Positions 51,490 to 60,853 are shown, counted from the stretch's first letter. The stretch: 64,000 nt of DNA from an uncultured Prevotella sp. (GCA_900315035.1 OMXO01000005.1:1-64000); one strand, 5' to 3'. The notes: a model not told the origin generated them from the letters alone. Program-made: numbers and translations.

Positions 51490-51516
51490 CCACCGAAAAT
51501 GACTAAATCACTGACA

Positions 51517-52854
51517 ATGAAGAGAGAATTGGTAATCATAAGTGCTTTGATGCTGTCGATGTTGACAGCCTCTGCACAGAAACAATGGACGTTACAGGAA
51601 TGTCTTGATTATGCATTGGAGAATAACATCACGCTCCAGAAATCACAATTACAGAAACGATCGGCTACTGAGGATTTGATTGGGTCAAAGCACGCGTTGC
51701 TGCCTACCTTGAACGCATCGACAAACCAGAGTCTCGGCTATCAGCCTTGGAAAGATTCTGGTATCTCGACGGTGACTAATGGTACGGTGAATACGAAAGT
51801 GGATAAGACTTCCTATAATGGATCGTATTCGTTGAGTGGGCAATGGACTGTTTGGAACGGCAATAAGAATTACAATAATATTAAGTTGAACGGTCTGACA
51901 GAACAACAGGCAGAGTTGACGGTTCATGAGACGGCTAACACCATTCAGGAACGCATCGCTCAACTCTATGCCCAGATTCTCTATATGGCAGAGAATGTGA
52001 AGGTGAAGGAACAGACGTTGGAAACCAGCAAGAAGAATGAAGCGCGTGGTCAGGAGATGCTGAACGTGGGCAAGATGTCGAAGGCCGATCTTGCTCAGTT
52101 GACAGCTCAGCGTGCAAACGATGAATATAATATCGTGGAGGCGCGCGGACAGTTGATGGAGTATAAACTGCAATTGAAACAGCAGTTGGAGATTACAGAT
52201 GAGGAGGAGTTTGATGTGGCTATTCCGCCAATCGACGATGAACGTCTGTTGGCAGAGATTCCCCCGTTGCAGTCGGTTTACGAAGAAGCGCTGATAAATC
52301 GACCCGAAATGGAGCGACTCCAGCTGGCCATCAAGAGTAGCGACGTGAGTCTCGCTATCGCTAAGGCGGGATGGTTGCCTACGGTGAACATGACGGGCGG
52401 CGTGACTACCTCGACCAATTCTCTGAGTAATAATGGATGGGGTGATCAGATGAAAACCAATGTCAACACTTCTCTGGGGCTTGGCGTTACGATGCCTATT
52501 TATGACGGTCGCACAACGAAGACGGCTGTGAATAAGGCTAAGATCAAACAGTTGCAGGCTCATCTCGATCTGTTAGACAAGCAGAAGACGCTTTATGCCG
52601 ATATTCAGAAATATTGGGTAAACGCGCTGACCAACCAGCAGAAGTATAAAGCGGCTACAAGTAGTGTGGAGAGTGCTCAAGAGAGTTATGATCTGCTGTC
52701 GGAACAGTTCCGCTTGGGTCTGAAAAACATTGTAGAACTGATGAAAGGCAAGGATAGCCTGCTTTCTGCCCAGCAGAACAAGTTGCAGTCTAAGTATCTT
52801 GCACTCTATAACAAACAGATGCTCGACTTCTATCAGACGGGAGTGATCAAGTAG
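51517..52854 (+). CDS. TolC-family outer-membrane efflux channel
   Basis: A 445-residue outer-membrane factor forming the exit duct of a tripartite pump. Start chosen at 51517 (MKRELVIISALMLSMLTASA); an in-frame ATG at 51499 lies almost at the transcription start. Typical OEP pattern: WTLQECLDYALENNITLQKSQLQ, long amphipathic helices with NVGKMSKADLAQLTAQ, and LLSEQFRLGLKNIVELM near the end, in two pseudo-repeats. First gene of the operon with MacA-, MacB-ATPase- and MacB-permease-like genes. Confidence 0.92.
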   Translation: MKRELVIISALMLSMLTASAQKQWTLQECLDYALENNITLQKSQLQKRSATEDLIGSKHALLPTLNASTNQSLGYQPWKDSGISTVTNGTVNTKVDKTSYNGSYSLSGQWTVWNGNKNYNNIKLNGLTEQQAELTVHETANTIQERIAQLYAQILYMAENVKVKEQTLETSKKNEARGQEMLNVGKMSKADLAQLTAQRANDEYNIVEARGQLMEYKLQLKQQLEITDEEEFDVAIPPIDDERLLAEIPPLQSVYEEALINRPEMERLQLAIKSSDVSLAIAKAGWLPTVNMTGGVTTSTNSLSNNGWGDQMKTNVNTSLGLGVTMPIYDGRTTKTAVNKAKIKQLQAHLDLLDKQKTLYADIQKYWVNALTNQQKYKAATSSVESAQESYDLLSEQFRLGLKNIVELMKGKDSLLSAQQNKLQSKYLALYNKQMLDFYQTGVIK

Positions 52855-52889
52855 CGATGAATGATGGTGAAACGATAAAAATAGAAGAT

Positions 52890-54095
52890 ATGAATAAAAT
52901 TGGAAAGAAAGGTTGGATTGGCATTGGTGTAGTGGCTGTGTTAATCATTGCGTGGTTTCTTCTGAGAGGCGGAAAGAAGGAAGAGAAAGTGTCGTTTGAA
53001 ACGGCGAAAGTCGAGAACTCGAATATTCATACGAGTATTACGGCTACGGGTACGATTGAACCAGTGACTTCCGTGACCGTAGGTACACAGGTGTCGGGTA
53101 TCGTCGCAAAGCTTTATGTGGACTATAATTCGGTGGTTAAGAAAGGGCAGGTTATCGCAGAATTAGACCGTACCAACCTGATCAGCGAGTTGAATACGGC
53201 TAAGGCCAATCTTTCGAGCGCCCAGAGTTCGGCTGCCTACGAACTTGCCAATTATAATAGGTATAAGACGCTTTACGACAAGGGCCTGGTCAGTGCCGAC
53301 GATTACGAGAGTGCCCAACTCTCTTACCGGAAAGCAAAGGAACAGGTCAATACAGCGAGTGAGAGTGTGCGGAAGGCTCAGACGAATCTGGGCTATGCCA
53401 CGATTACGTCGCCCATCGACGGTGTGATTCTTTCGAAAGCTGTTGAGGAAGGTCAGACGGTGGCCGCTTCATTCAATACCCCGGAACTCTTCGTGATAGC
53501 GCAGGATCTGACTGATATGCGCGTGATAGCTGACATCGACGAGGCTGATATAGGTGGGGTGAAGGAAGGTCAGCGTGTAAGTTTCACGGTGGATGCCTTC
53601 CCCGAAGATTCGTTTGATGGAGCGGTGACACAGGTTCGCCAGCAGGCTACTACAGAGAGCAATGTGGTAACCTACGAGGTGGTGATTTCTGCCCCTAATG
53701 CTGATTTGAAGCTGAAGCCAGGACTGACGGCAAATGTGACGATCTTCACGCTAGAGAGGAATAATGTGCTTGCCGTACCTTCAAAGGCACTGCGTTTCCA
53801 ACCTAATGAAGCCTTGCTGCAAAAGGGCGAGAGCATCAGTGACTGTGAGGGCGATCATAAACTATGGACGAAAGAGGGTACTGTATTCAAAGCTCATAAA
53901 GTCGAGATCGGTACCAGTAATGGCATGATGACTGAGATTACTGGCGGCATTAAGCAAGGCACAGAGGTTTTGACAGACTTTGATATCTCTGGCGGTGCGC
54001 CGGAGCAGACTCAACAAGGAGGAAATCCTTTCATGCCGCGTCCGAGAAATAACAATAGGAACGGTCAAGGCGGAAACGGTTCACAGAGGAGATAA
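52890..54095 (+). CDS. macA: Efflux periplasmic adaptor (MacA-like)
   Basis: A 401-residue membrane-fusion protein bridging inner-membrane transporter and TolC. An N-terminal membrane anchor (WIGIGVVAVLIIAWFLL) is followed by the lipoyl/barrel-sandwich half TGTIEPVTSVTVGTQVSGIVAKLYVDYNSVVKKGQVIAELD, a coiled-coil hairpin (~100-150), and TITSPIDGVILSKAVEEGQTV. The C-terminus is Gln/Asn/Gly-rich (low complexity). Start chosen at ATG 52890, with an alternative ATG at 52857 directly after the tolC stop. Four bases separate it from the ATPase gene. Confidence 0.91.
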   Translation: MNKIGKKGWIGIGVVAVLIIAWFLLRGGKKEEKVSFETAKVENSNIHTSITATGTIEPVTSVTVGTQVSGIVAKLYVDYNSVVKKGQVIAELDRTNLISELNTAKANLSSAQSSAAYELANYNRYKTLYDKGLVSADDYESAQLSYRKAKEQVNTASESVRKAQTNLGYATITSPIDGVILSKAVEEGQTVAASFNTPELFVIAQDLTDMRVIADIDEADIGGVKEGQRVSFTVDAFPEDSFDGAVTQVRQQATTESNVVTYEVVISAPNADLKLKPGLTANVTIFTLERNNVLAVPSKALRFQPNEALLQKGESISDCEGDHKLWTKEGTVFKAHKVEIGTSNGMMTEITGGIKQGTEVLTDFDISGGAPEQTQQGGNPFMPRPRNNNRNGQGGNGSQRR

Positions 54096-54099
54096 GACT

Positions 54100-54858
54100 A
54101 TGGCAGAAGACAATAGAAAAGTCGTCATTGAACTGCAGAACGTGAAACGCTATTTCCAGGTGGGCTCTGAAACGGTGAAAGCTCTTCGTGGCGTTTCCTT
54201 CAAGATCTATGAAGGCGAGTTTGTGACTATCCAGGGAACATCAGGCTCGGGAAAGTCAACGCTGCTGAACCAGTTGGGTTGTCTCGACACGCCAACAAGT
54301 GGAGAGTATTATCTCGACGGCATCAGTGTGCGCACGATGTCGAAGACACAGAGGGCTCGTCTGCGTAACCGTAAGATCGGTTTCGTGTTCCAGAATTATA
54401 ACTTGTTGGCAAAGACCACAGCCCTCGAAAATGTGGAACTCCCGTTGATGTATAATTCTGAAGTCTCAGCCGCAGAGCGCCGTGAGAAAGCTATCAAGGC
54501 TTTACAGGCTGTGGGATTGGGCGATCGTATGTATCACAAGTCGAACCAGATGTCGGGAGGCCAGATGCAACGTGTGGCCATTGCCCGTGCGCTGGTAAAC
54601 GATCCTGCGGTGTTACTGGCCGACGAGGCTACGGGTAATCTGGATACGCGTACCTCATTTGAGATGCTGGTGCTCTTCCAGGAGTTATACAAGCAGGGTA
54701 ATACTATTATTTTCGTGACCCACAACCCGGAAATCGCTGAATACGCGAGCCGTAACATCAACCTGCGTGACGGTAAGATCCGTGAGGACACGATTAATAC
54801 GAACATCAAGTCGGCAGCAGAGGCACTTGCCAAGTTGCCAGCACCACAAGACGATTAA
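54100..54858 (+). CDS. ABC transporter ATP-binding protein (MacB/LolD-like)
   Basis: A 252-residue ATPase. Walker A GTSGSGKST, Q-loop VFQNYNLL, signature MSGGQMQRVAIARAL, Walker B LLADEATGNLD and the switch His in VTHNPE. In E. coli MacB, ATPase and permease are one protein; here they are separate genes (this and the next). Start ATG 54100 (MAEDNRK) just after macA. It powers export of macrolides, peptides or lipoprotein-like substrates; the substrate cannot be inferred. Confidence 0.94.
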   Translation: MAEDNRKVVIELQNVKRYFQVGSETVKALRGVSFKIYEGEFVTIQGTSGSGKSTLLNQLGCLDTPTSGEYYLDGISVRTMSKTQRARLRNRKIGFVFQNYNLLAKTTALENVELPLMYNSEVSAAERREKAIKALQAVGLGDRMYHKSNQMSGGQMQRVAIARALVNDPAVLLADEATGNLDTRTSFEMLVLFQELYKQGNTIIFVTHNPEIAEYASRNINLRDGKIREDTINTNIKSAAEALAKLPAPQDD

Positions 54859-54860
54859 TT

Positions 54861-56078
54861 ATGAACATACTAAACTTACTAAAAGTGAGCCTGAAGGCAG
54901 TGGCTAACAATAAGATGCGCTCCTTCCTCTCGATGCTGGGTATCATCATTGGTGTGGCCGCTGTAATCATCATGATGTCGATAGGTCAGGGCTCAAAGGA
55001 GAGTATCAGAGCGGAGTTATCCACGATGGGTACCAATCTGTTGACTATCCGCCCTGGTGCCGATATGCGAGGAGGTGTGCGTCAGGATCCGTCTGCGATG
55101 CAGACACTGAAAATGGCTGATTACGAGCGTATCGTGAAAGAAAAGCGATTCGTCACGAAGGTGTCGCCGGAAGTGACTGCAAGCGGTCAGGCCATTTATG
55201 GCAACAACAACACAAATGCCTCGATGTACGGCGAGAGTATCGACTATCTTGACATCCGCCTGTGGACGATAGAAGAGGGCGAGTGTTTTACGGAGGAGGA
55301 CATCAAGAAGGCTGCTAAAGTGTGTGTGGTTGGCGCTACCATCGTGAAAGAACTTTTTGGTGAGGGTGCTGAGTGCATCGGCAAAACCATCCGTTTCAAG
55401 TCAATCCCTATGCGTATCGTAGGTGTGCTGAAAGCGAAGGGCTATAACTCTTGGGGTATGGACCAAGATAACGTGATTATTGCTCCCTATACCACCGTGA
55501 TGAAGCGCATTGCTGCCCAGACATTTTTCTCGAGTATCGTTTGTTCGGCAGTTACCGAGGAACTGTCAGATGCTGCCATTGAGGAACTGACCCAGATACT
55601 GCGTGATAATCACAAGTTAAAAGAAGATGCTGATGACGACTTCACCATCCGCTCTCAGGCAGAAATGATGGAGACGATGTCGAGTACGATGGATACCGTG
55701 ACCATCATTCTCGTGGTAGCTGCAGCCTTCTCATTGCTTGTAGCAGGTATCGGTATCATGAACATCATGCTGGTAAGTGTGACGGAGCGTACGAAGGAGA
55801 TAGGACTCCGTATGGCTGTAGGAGCCACAGGACCTGTTATCTCACTGCAGTTCCTCATAGAATCGGTATTGATATCCGTAACAGGAGGTCTTATAGGCGT
55901 TCTTGTTGGGGTGGGGGCGAGCGCATTCGTCTCATCATTTGGCATGCCCTCGAGCGTCCCTGCATGGAGTATCTACGTATCTTTCCTTGTCTGTGTGTTC
56001 ATTGGCGTACTTTTCGGTTATATACCAGCCCAGAAGGCAGCCAATATGGATCCTATTGAGGCTATCCGACATGAATAG
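54861..56078 (+). CDS. macB: ABC transporter permease (MacB/FtsX-like)
   Basis: A 405-residue inner-membrane permease: a first helix ~20-45 (RSFLSMLGIIIGVAAVIIMMSIGQG), a MacB periplasmic core domain ~50-270 and three C-terminal helices in the FtsX domain (VVAAAFSLLVAGIGIMNIMLVSVTERTKEIGLRMAVGA; SVLISVTGGLIGVLVGVG; YVSFLVCVFIGVLFGYIPAQKAA). Ends with the typical AANMDPIEAIRHE. It completes a four-gene MacAB-TolC-type pump; 2 bp separate it from the ATPase. Confidence 0.94.
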   Translation: MNILNLLKVSLKAVANNKMRSFLSMLGIIIGVAAVIIMMSIGQGSKESIRAELSTMGTNLLTIRPGADMRGGVRQDPSAMQTLKMADYERIVKEKRFVTKVSPEVTASGQAIYGNNNTNASMYGESIDYLDIRLWTIEEGECFTEEDIKKAAKVCVVGATIVKELFGEGAECIGKTIRFKSIPMRIVGVLKAKGYNSWGMDQDNVIIAPYTTVMKRIAAQTFFSSIVCSAVTEELSDAAIEELTQILRDNHKLKEDADDDFTIRSQAEMMETMSSTMDTVTIILVVAAAFSLLVAGIGIMNIMLVSVTERTKEIGLRMAVGATGPVISLQFLIESVLISVTGGLIGVLVGVGASAFVSSFGMPSSVPAWSIYVSFLVCVFIGVLFGYIPAQKAANMDPIEAIRHE

Positions 56079-56141
56079 GCATTTGGCAATATGGCTTCAT
56101 GTGGCAATGGGAGAGTCTAAATGTGTCAAGTGAAATTAGCA

Positions 56142-56202
56142 AAACAGCCTTTGTGGTAGAATCATAATGCAAATAAATATTAAAAAACCACATTCGCTGT
56201 TT
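56142..56202. repeat. Long-loop inverted repeat downstream of macB
   Basis: AAACAGC (56142-56148) pairs with GCTGTTT (56196-56202), and inside it GTGG (56153-56156) with CCAC (56188-56191), flanking a 31-nt AT-rich loop. No T-run follows on the + strand, so its role is unclear. The rest of the 250-bp gap holds only the fba promoter. Confidence 0.4.
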
Positions 56203-56244
56203 AAACTCATAAGGATTCGACCTTAATATATCAGGCTTTTTTGC

Positions 56245-56252
56245 TAACTTTG
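56245..56252 (+). promoter_or_regulatory. -7 box of the aldolase gene
   Basis: TAACTTTG at 56245-56252; the leader to the ATG at 56330 is about 75 nt. Confidence 0.6.
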
Positions 56253-56329
56253 CAAGCGGTTAAGTCTTTTGTCTCGTTAAGAGGCGGAATTTAAGTTGAT
56301 ATTATTCTTTATTAAACTTTATAACAATT

Positions 56330-57288
56330 ATGGTAAATTACAAAGATTTGGGTCTCGTAAATACGCGCGAGATGTTCAAGAAGGCCGTAGCTGGTGGCTA
56401 CGCTATTCCTGCTTTTAACTTTAACACCATGGAGCAGATGCAGGCTATCGTACAGGCTGCAGTTGAGACAAAGTCTCCTGTTATCATGCAGGTTTCTAAG
56501 GGTGCTCGTAACTATGCTAACGCTACTGTTGCGAGAAGCCTGAAATCGTGCTGCACCTTGACCACGGTGATAGCTTCGAGCTCTGTAAGGATTGTATCGA
56601 CATGGGCTTCTCAAGCGTGATGTATGATGGTTCTTCGCTGCCCTACGAGGAGAATATCAAGATTTCTCGTCAGGTGGTAGAGTATGCTCACAAATATGAT
56701 GTTACCGTTGAGTGTGAGCTGGGTGTACTCGCTGGTGTTGAGGACGAGGTAGCCTCTGAGGTAAGCCACTACACCAAGCCTGAGGAGGTCATCGACTTCG
56801 CTACCCGTACAGGCTGCGACTCTCTGGCTATCTCTATCGGTACTTCTCACGGTGCCTACAAGTTCAAGCCCGAGCAGTGCACACGCGACCCGAAAACCGG
56901 CAAGCTCGTTCCGCCGCCACTCGCATTCGACGTGCTGGCAGAGATCGAGAAAAAGCTCCCCGGATTCCCCATCGTGCTCCACGGTTCTTCTTCTGTTCCT
57001 CAGGACGAGGTTGACACCATCAACCAATATGGCGGCAAGCTGCCCGATGCAGTAGGTATCCCCGAGGAGCAGCTCCGCAAGGCCGCTAAGAGTGCTGTCT
57101 GCAAGATCAACATCGACTCAGACTCTCGTCTGGCAATGACTGCTGCTATCCGCAAGCACCTTGCTGAGCATCCTGGAGACTTTGATCCTCGTCAGTATCT
57201 GAAGCCTGCTCGTGAGAACATGAAGAAGATGTACATCCACAAGATTGTGAATGTGCTTGGTTCTGACGGCAAGCTCGCACAGTGCTAA
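56330..57288 (+). pseudogene. fba: Class II fructose-bisphosphate aldolase, disrupted by deletion and frameshift
   Basis: Reading frame 1 from 56330 gives a perfect aldolase N-terminus (MVNYKDLGLVNTREMF ... SKGARNYANAT) to 56527, then turns to nonsense and stops at 56620. The aldolase resumes in another frame at about 56530 (CEKPEIVLHLDHGDSFELCKDC) and continues correctly to 57288 (IVNVLGSDGKLAQC). Compared with my memory of the family, about 16-17 residues of a helix (LLRYMAxGAVEYAKELG-like) that should lie between Thr66 and Cys-Glu-Lys are missing; the lost length is not a multiple of three. Zinc and catalytic motifs (LHLDHGD, GTSHG, HGSSSVP) survive in the second part. Either a true pseudogene or a sequence/assembly error. 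Confidence 0.85.
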
Positions 57289-57292
57289 TATA

Positions 57293-58165
57293 ATGATTAG
57301 TAATAATATGGAAGCTCCTTTCGTTAGGAGCTTCCATTTCCGTTTTTTGACGACTTGTCTGCTGGTGTTGCTATGCAGTATGGTCAGTGCTCAGAAGAGG
57401 GTTTCTATTCTGGGCGATTCGTATTCTGCCTATATGGGTTATGTTTATCCACCAGATTTCGATTCTTATGCATATTACTATTCTTGGGGTGGTACGACTG
57501 ATGTAAGGTATGTCGAACAGATGTGGTGGTATCAGGTAATCGATCATTTTGATTGGGTTTTGGAGAGGAATTGTTCACTCAGAGGCTCTTTTATATGTAA
57601 TGTGGGAGATGGAGGCGAAGACTTTAGCAGTTATTCCTTTACAGAACGTATGGATGAATTGGGAAATCCTGATGTGATTCTTATTGCAGGAGGTACTAAT
57701 GATGCTTGGCGTGACTCTCCTATGGGTGATTATAAGTATGAAAACATTACAACCAGCGATCTTCGTTATTTTCGTCCGGCATTAGCAAAGGTATTGAGTT
57801 GGACAATCGCCCATTATAATGCAGCTGTCTATTTTGTCCTAAATAGTGGTCTGGGAAATGTTGTTGACGAGTCTGTTATACGTATTTGCGATCATTATGG
57901 TGTAGGATGTATAAAATTGGCTGATGGAATGGATCGGCAAAGTGATCATCCTACAATCTATGGTATGAAGCAGATATCGTCACAGGTCATTTCGTATATC
58001 GAAGCTCATCCGCCTGTCCCTACATCTATTTCGGCACCATTCAGTGAAGGGAATTACCAAGAAGAGTGGTACTCGTTAGATGGCCAGCGAATGAACGCCC
58101 CGCGAAAAGGTATCAATATCATGCGTACCAGAGACGGAAAATGGAAAAAGCAGGTGGTTAGATAA
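57293..58165 (+). CDS. Secreted SGNH/GDSL-like hydrolase
   Basis: A ~290-residue exported esterase-like protein. Signal segment FRFLTTCLLVLLCSMVSA; starts ATG 57293 or 57308, the latter buried in a 12-bp inverted repeat, so 57293 is preferred. SGNH blocks: I VSILGDSYSAY (Ser nucleophile), II Gly in CNVGDGGED region, III GGTNDAW (Asn), V SDHPT (Asp-His). It likely deacetylates a carbohydrate or lipid; substrate unknown. The C-terminus WYSLDGQRMNAPRKGINIM matches the Prevotella terminal motif. The stop codon lies in the loop of the downstream terminator. Confidence 0.87.
   Translation: MISNNMEAPFVRSFHFRFLTTCLLVLLCSMVSAQKRVSILGDSYSAYMGYVYPPDFDSYAYYYSWGGTTDVRYVEQMWWYQVIDHFDWVLERNCSLRGSFICNVGDGGEDFSSYSFTERMDELGNPDVILIAGGTNDAWRDSPMGDYKYENITTSDLRYFRPALAKVLSWTIAHYNAAVYFVLNSGLGNVVDESVIRICDHYGVGCIKLADGMDRQSDHPTIYGMKQISSQVISYIEAHPPVPTSISAPFSEGNYQEEWYSLDGQRMNAPRKGINIMRTRDGKWKKQVVR
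57308..57337 (+). repeat. Perfect inverted repeat covering the start of the SGNH gene
   Basis: ATGGAAGCTCCT (57308-57319) and AGGAGCTTCCAT (57326-57337) pair over 12 bp around TTCGTT, followed by ATTTCCG-like sequence and a T6 run. In the mRNA it would sequester the second ATG of the SGNH gene; it may also act as a weak terminator for fba. Confidence 0.75.
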
Positions 58166-58180
58166 ATCACCTGCTTTTCT
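58146..58180 (+). terminator. Terminator of the SGNH hydrolase gene
   Basis: AAAAGCAGGTG (58146-58156) pairs with CACCTGCTTTT (58168-58178); the stop codon sits in the loop and the T-run is supplied by the right arm. Because it is A-rich on the left it could also work for the convergent DUF4831 transcript. Confidence 0.88.
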
Positions 58181-58202
58181 TATTTCTTCTGTATATTGGT
58201 TT

Positions 58203-59279
58203 TTATTTCGGCTGTTCAGCTTCCAATTTGTCCACACCGCCTGTAAGTGGATTAAGCCAAAGGTGGGTAGTATAGCGTTTGTTGAAGAGCGCTGCACTTA
58301 ACAGTTCTACGTTACCAAACTGTCCGGCTGGGAATTGTGTAGATAGAACTGCCTCTTTGGTATTGGAAATAGTTGAGAGCATCTTTCCCGGGACATTTAC
58401 GTAAATGCCTGCAACTTGCTTGAGTTTTTTCTTCGGATCAATGGGCTCTGGAGCTGGCACCGTCTTCAGATCCTCTATAGTTATATAATAAGGTGCACCA
58501 GACAGGTCGTCTTTGTCAACGAGACCAAGTTTCTCGGAGAATCTGAACAAAAGCCCTTGGCTGACTTCCTTGTCGGGAATGATTGTCAGTACATGCTCAG
58601 TCGTGTCGCACTCTGTGATTCCTGTAAAGAGGCTTGTCATCGTACGGTCTTGTAAATCGAGCTGACTTAGCATCAGGCGCAGTTGCTCTCCATCTTTAGG
58701 CATGTTGTCTGCTTGTCCGCGAACCAGCAAGTTGCGGCTTTCTCGGATTTCATAGATATCCTGTGCCGTCAGTTCGGCCATCTTTGCTGTGCTGCCTGCA
58801 GCCAAAATCTCTTCACTCATATATTTGCGTGGATTAATGGCTGTGGGGCGAGGCGAGGCAACAAAAGGCTTTGTGGCTTTTTGCTTGTTGGGCTCGGCAT
58901 TGATAGCGAGCAGGATTCCGTCATCAGAGAGTCTGACGTTCGAGGCAGAAGTCTTGGCATTGAACTCAACAGCGTAGCGCTTTGAGGTATCGGCTACAGC
59001 CACAGCTTCCTGGCGAATGCTTGTGATACGGTAACTGACTGATGGCATAGAAGAAACGTTCTTGATACGCAGAAAGCGTTCGGCATATTTGCAGAAATCA
59101 CCGGGAGTGTATGTCTTCTTCTCTACTTGCACAATGACCTTAACGGCAGTTTTCGGCAAGAAATACACAGCCCCTTCAGGCGTGACGCCAGGCTGGTAGA
59201 AACTGCTTTCTGTCTGGGCCTTTGCGAATGTGAGCGTGAGAAGATTTATCAGTAAAAGGATACAAGCCTTTGGTTTCAT
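58203..59279 (-). CDS. DUF4831 family exported protein
   Basis: A 358-residue exported protein with signal peptide MKPKACILLLINLLTLTFAKA. The sequence (GVTPEGAVYFLPKTAVKVIVQVEKK, TPGDFCKYAERFL, LSDDGILLAINAEP, GTSAKMAE-like and LYVRGQADNMPKDG-like stretches) matches the Bacteroidetes DUF4831 family from memory; beta-rich, function unknown, presumably periplasmic or outer-membrane associated. It starts 5 bp after nnr, so it is likely the second gene of that operon, a pairing without an obvious reason. Confidence 0.87.
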   Translation of the reverse strand: MKPKACILLLINLLTLTFAKAQTESSFYQPGVTPEGAVYFLPKTAVKVIVQVEKKTYTPGDFCKYAERFLRIKNVSSMPSVSYRITSIRQEAVAVADTSKRYAVEFNAKTSASNVRLSDDGILLAINAEPNKQKATKPFVASPRPTAINPRKYMSEEILAAGSTAKMAELTAQDIYEIRESRNLLVRGQADNMPKDGEQLRLMLSQLDLQDRTMTSLFTGITECDTTEHVLTIIPDKEVSQGLLFRFSEKLGLVDKDDLSGAPYYITIEDLKTVPAPEPIDPKKKLKQVAGIYVNVPGKMLSTISNTKEAVLSTQFPAGQFGNVELLSAALFNKRYTTHLWLNPLTGGVDKLEAEQPK

Positions 59280-59284
59280 ATTCT

Positions 59285-60796
59285 TTACTCGTTTAGTCGT
59301 TTGAATGCATAAGGGAGATATTGGATGATGTCGCTGGCAATAACGCTTTCTTGTCCTAATTCGCGGGCAGCGATGTCGCCGGCTAAGCCATGCAGGTACA
59401 TACCTATGATGCAGGCATCTTCTTGTTTGTAGCCTCTCGCCAGTAGACCGGTGATAATACCCGTGAGTACATCACCACTTCCTGCTGTAGCCATTCCGGC
59501 ATTACCTGTGGAATTGAAGATGATGTGACCATCGGGTAAACAGAGAGAGGTGTGATGGCCTTTCAAGAGAATATATGCCTGTAAGTGTTGTGCCAGATCA
59601 CGGGCCTTCATCAGTCGCTCGTAACTGTCTGTGCAGTTCCCCTCCAAGCGGTCAAACTCCTTTGGGTGAGGGGTTAGGATAATTCCTTTGGGCAACTGCT
59701 GAAGCCATGCTCTGTGGCTGGCTAAGATGTTGATGGCATCAGCATCGGCAACAAGAGGGCATTGGGTACGGCGCAACTGGGAGATGATGGCAATCGCAGT
59801 CTGTTCGCTGGTGCCCAATCCAGGCCCGATTCCAACGGCATTGAAATCCTCTGTGTCAACTGCTTCTGAAAAGGTGGTCTCCTCCCTGTCGAATTGAATG
59901 ATAGCCTCTGGTACACTAATCTGCATCGTGAGATAGTTGCATCTTGGCGAATGGGTTGTCACCTTCCCTGCTCCAGCGCGCAGACAGGCTTTAGTTGCTA
60001 AAACCGAAGCGCCCCCCATGCCGTAACTGCCGGCAATAATCAGGGCGTTACCCATCTTTCCTTTGTGAGCAAAGGGGTCACGGGGCAATAATCTTGGGTG
60101 GATGTCTTTTTCGTCAAGGAGAGTGAAGTTCGAATCTATCTTGTCGATACCCTCCTGACTCAGTCGTATATCCAAGACTTTTAATTGTCCGATAAATGCC
60201 TGATATTCAGGGAAGAGGAAGGAAAGTTTCTTGTGCTGTAGGGTTAACGTAAGATCTGCTTTAATGATGTTGGCACGCACATTATAGGTGTTGTCCTCTG
60301 TCATGAGACCGGAAGGAATGTCAATGCTGACTACTTTCGAACGTGATGCATTGATATATTTCACCAATGAAGCAAAACCACCAGCAAGAGGCTTGTTCAA
60401 GCCAGAGCCGAAGAGACCGTCAACGACCAATGTATTAGTATCGAGCTGAGGAGGGTCGAATTCTTGGGTTACCTCGATGAGAGCTTTGGATTTTTTCTCC
60501 TCAAGTCGTTTCTTGTTGGCTGCGCAGTCATCTGAAAGGCGTCCGGAAATGTTGAAAAGGTATGCTGTCACATCGTAGCCTCGTTCGAGAAGCATCCGAG
60601 TGACAGCTAGTGCGTCACCACCATTGTTGCCTGGTCCGGCAAACACAATAACTCGCGTCTGGGAAGGCCAAACGTCGGTAATAGCCTGCGTCAGAGCTTT
60701 AGCAGCTCGCTCCATCAAGTCAATCGACTTAATGGGCTCATGTTCTATCGTGTATTTGTCCAGTTCTTGAATCTGGGCACTTGTGAAAATCTTCAT
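59285..60796 (-). CDS. nnr: Bifunctional NAD(P)H-hydrate epimerase / ADP-dependent dehydratase
   Basis: A 503-residue repair enzyme. Residues ~1-215 are the YjeF_N epimerase (VIVFAGPGNNGGDALAVTRML, DGLFGSGLNKPL, SIDIPSGL); ~235-500 are the dehydratase (HKGKMGNALIIAGSYGMGGASVLATKA, VGIGPGLGTS, LTPHPKEFDRLEG, NSTGNAGMATAGSGDVLTGIITGLLARG). Together they convert damaged R/S NADHX back to NADH. Both domains look intact. The promoter gives an almost leaderless mRNA. Followed by DUF4831. Confidence 0.95.
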   Translation of the reverse strand: MKIFTSAQIQELDKYTIEHEPIKSIDLMERAAKALTQAITDVWPSQTRVIVFAGPGNNGGDALAVTRMLLERGYDVTAYLFNISGRLSDDCAANKKRLEEKKSKALIEVTQEFDPPQLDTNTLVVDGLFGSGLNKPLAGGFASLVKYINASRSKVVSIDIPSGLMTEDNTYNVRANIIKADLTLTLQHKKLSFLFPEYQAFIGQLKVLDIRLSQEGIDKIDSNFTLLDEKDIHPRLLPRDPFAHKGKMGNALIIAGSYGMGGASVLATKACLRAGAGKVTTHSPRCNYLTMQISVPEAIIQFDREETTFSEAVDTEDFNAVGIGPGLGTSEQTAIAIISQLRRTQCPLVADADAINILASHRAWLQQLPKGIILTPHPKEFDRLEGNCTDSYERLMKARDLAQHLQAYILLKGHHTSLCLPDGHIIFNSTGNAGMATAGSGDVLTGIITGLLARGYKQEDACIIGMYLHGLAGDIAARELGQESVIASDIIQYLPYAFKRLNE

Positions 60797-60801
60797 TGGT
60801 G

Positions 60802-60809
60802 CAAAAATA
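60802..60809 (-). promoter_or_regulatory. nnr -7 box with five-base spacing to the start codon
   Basis: TATTTTTG on the minus strand with five bases between the box and the nnr ATG (60796), the same spacing as at 6590-6603. Confidence 0.6.
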
Positions 60810-60853
60810 CGAAAAATATGCTAACGAATGGCACAGATTTGGAAGTTTTTTTG

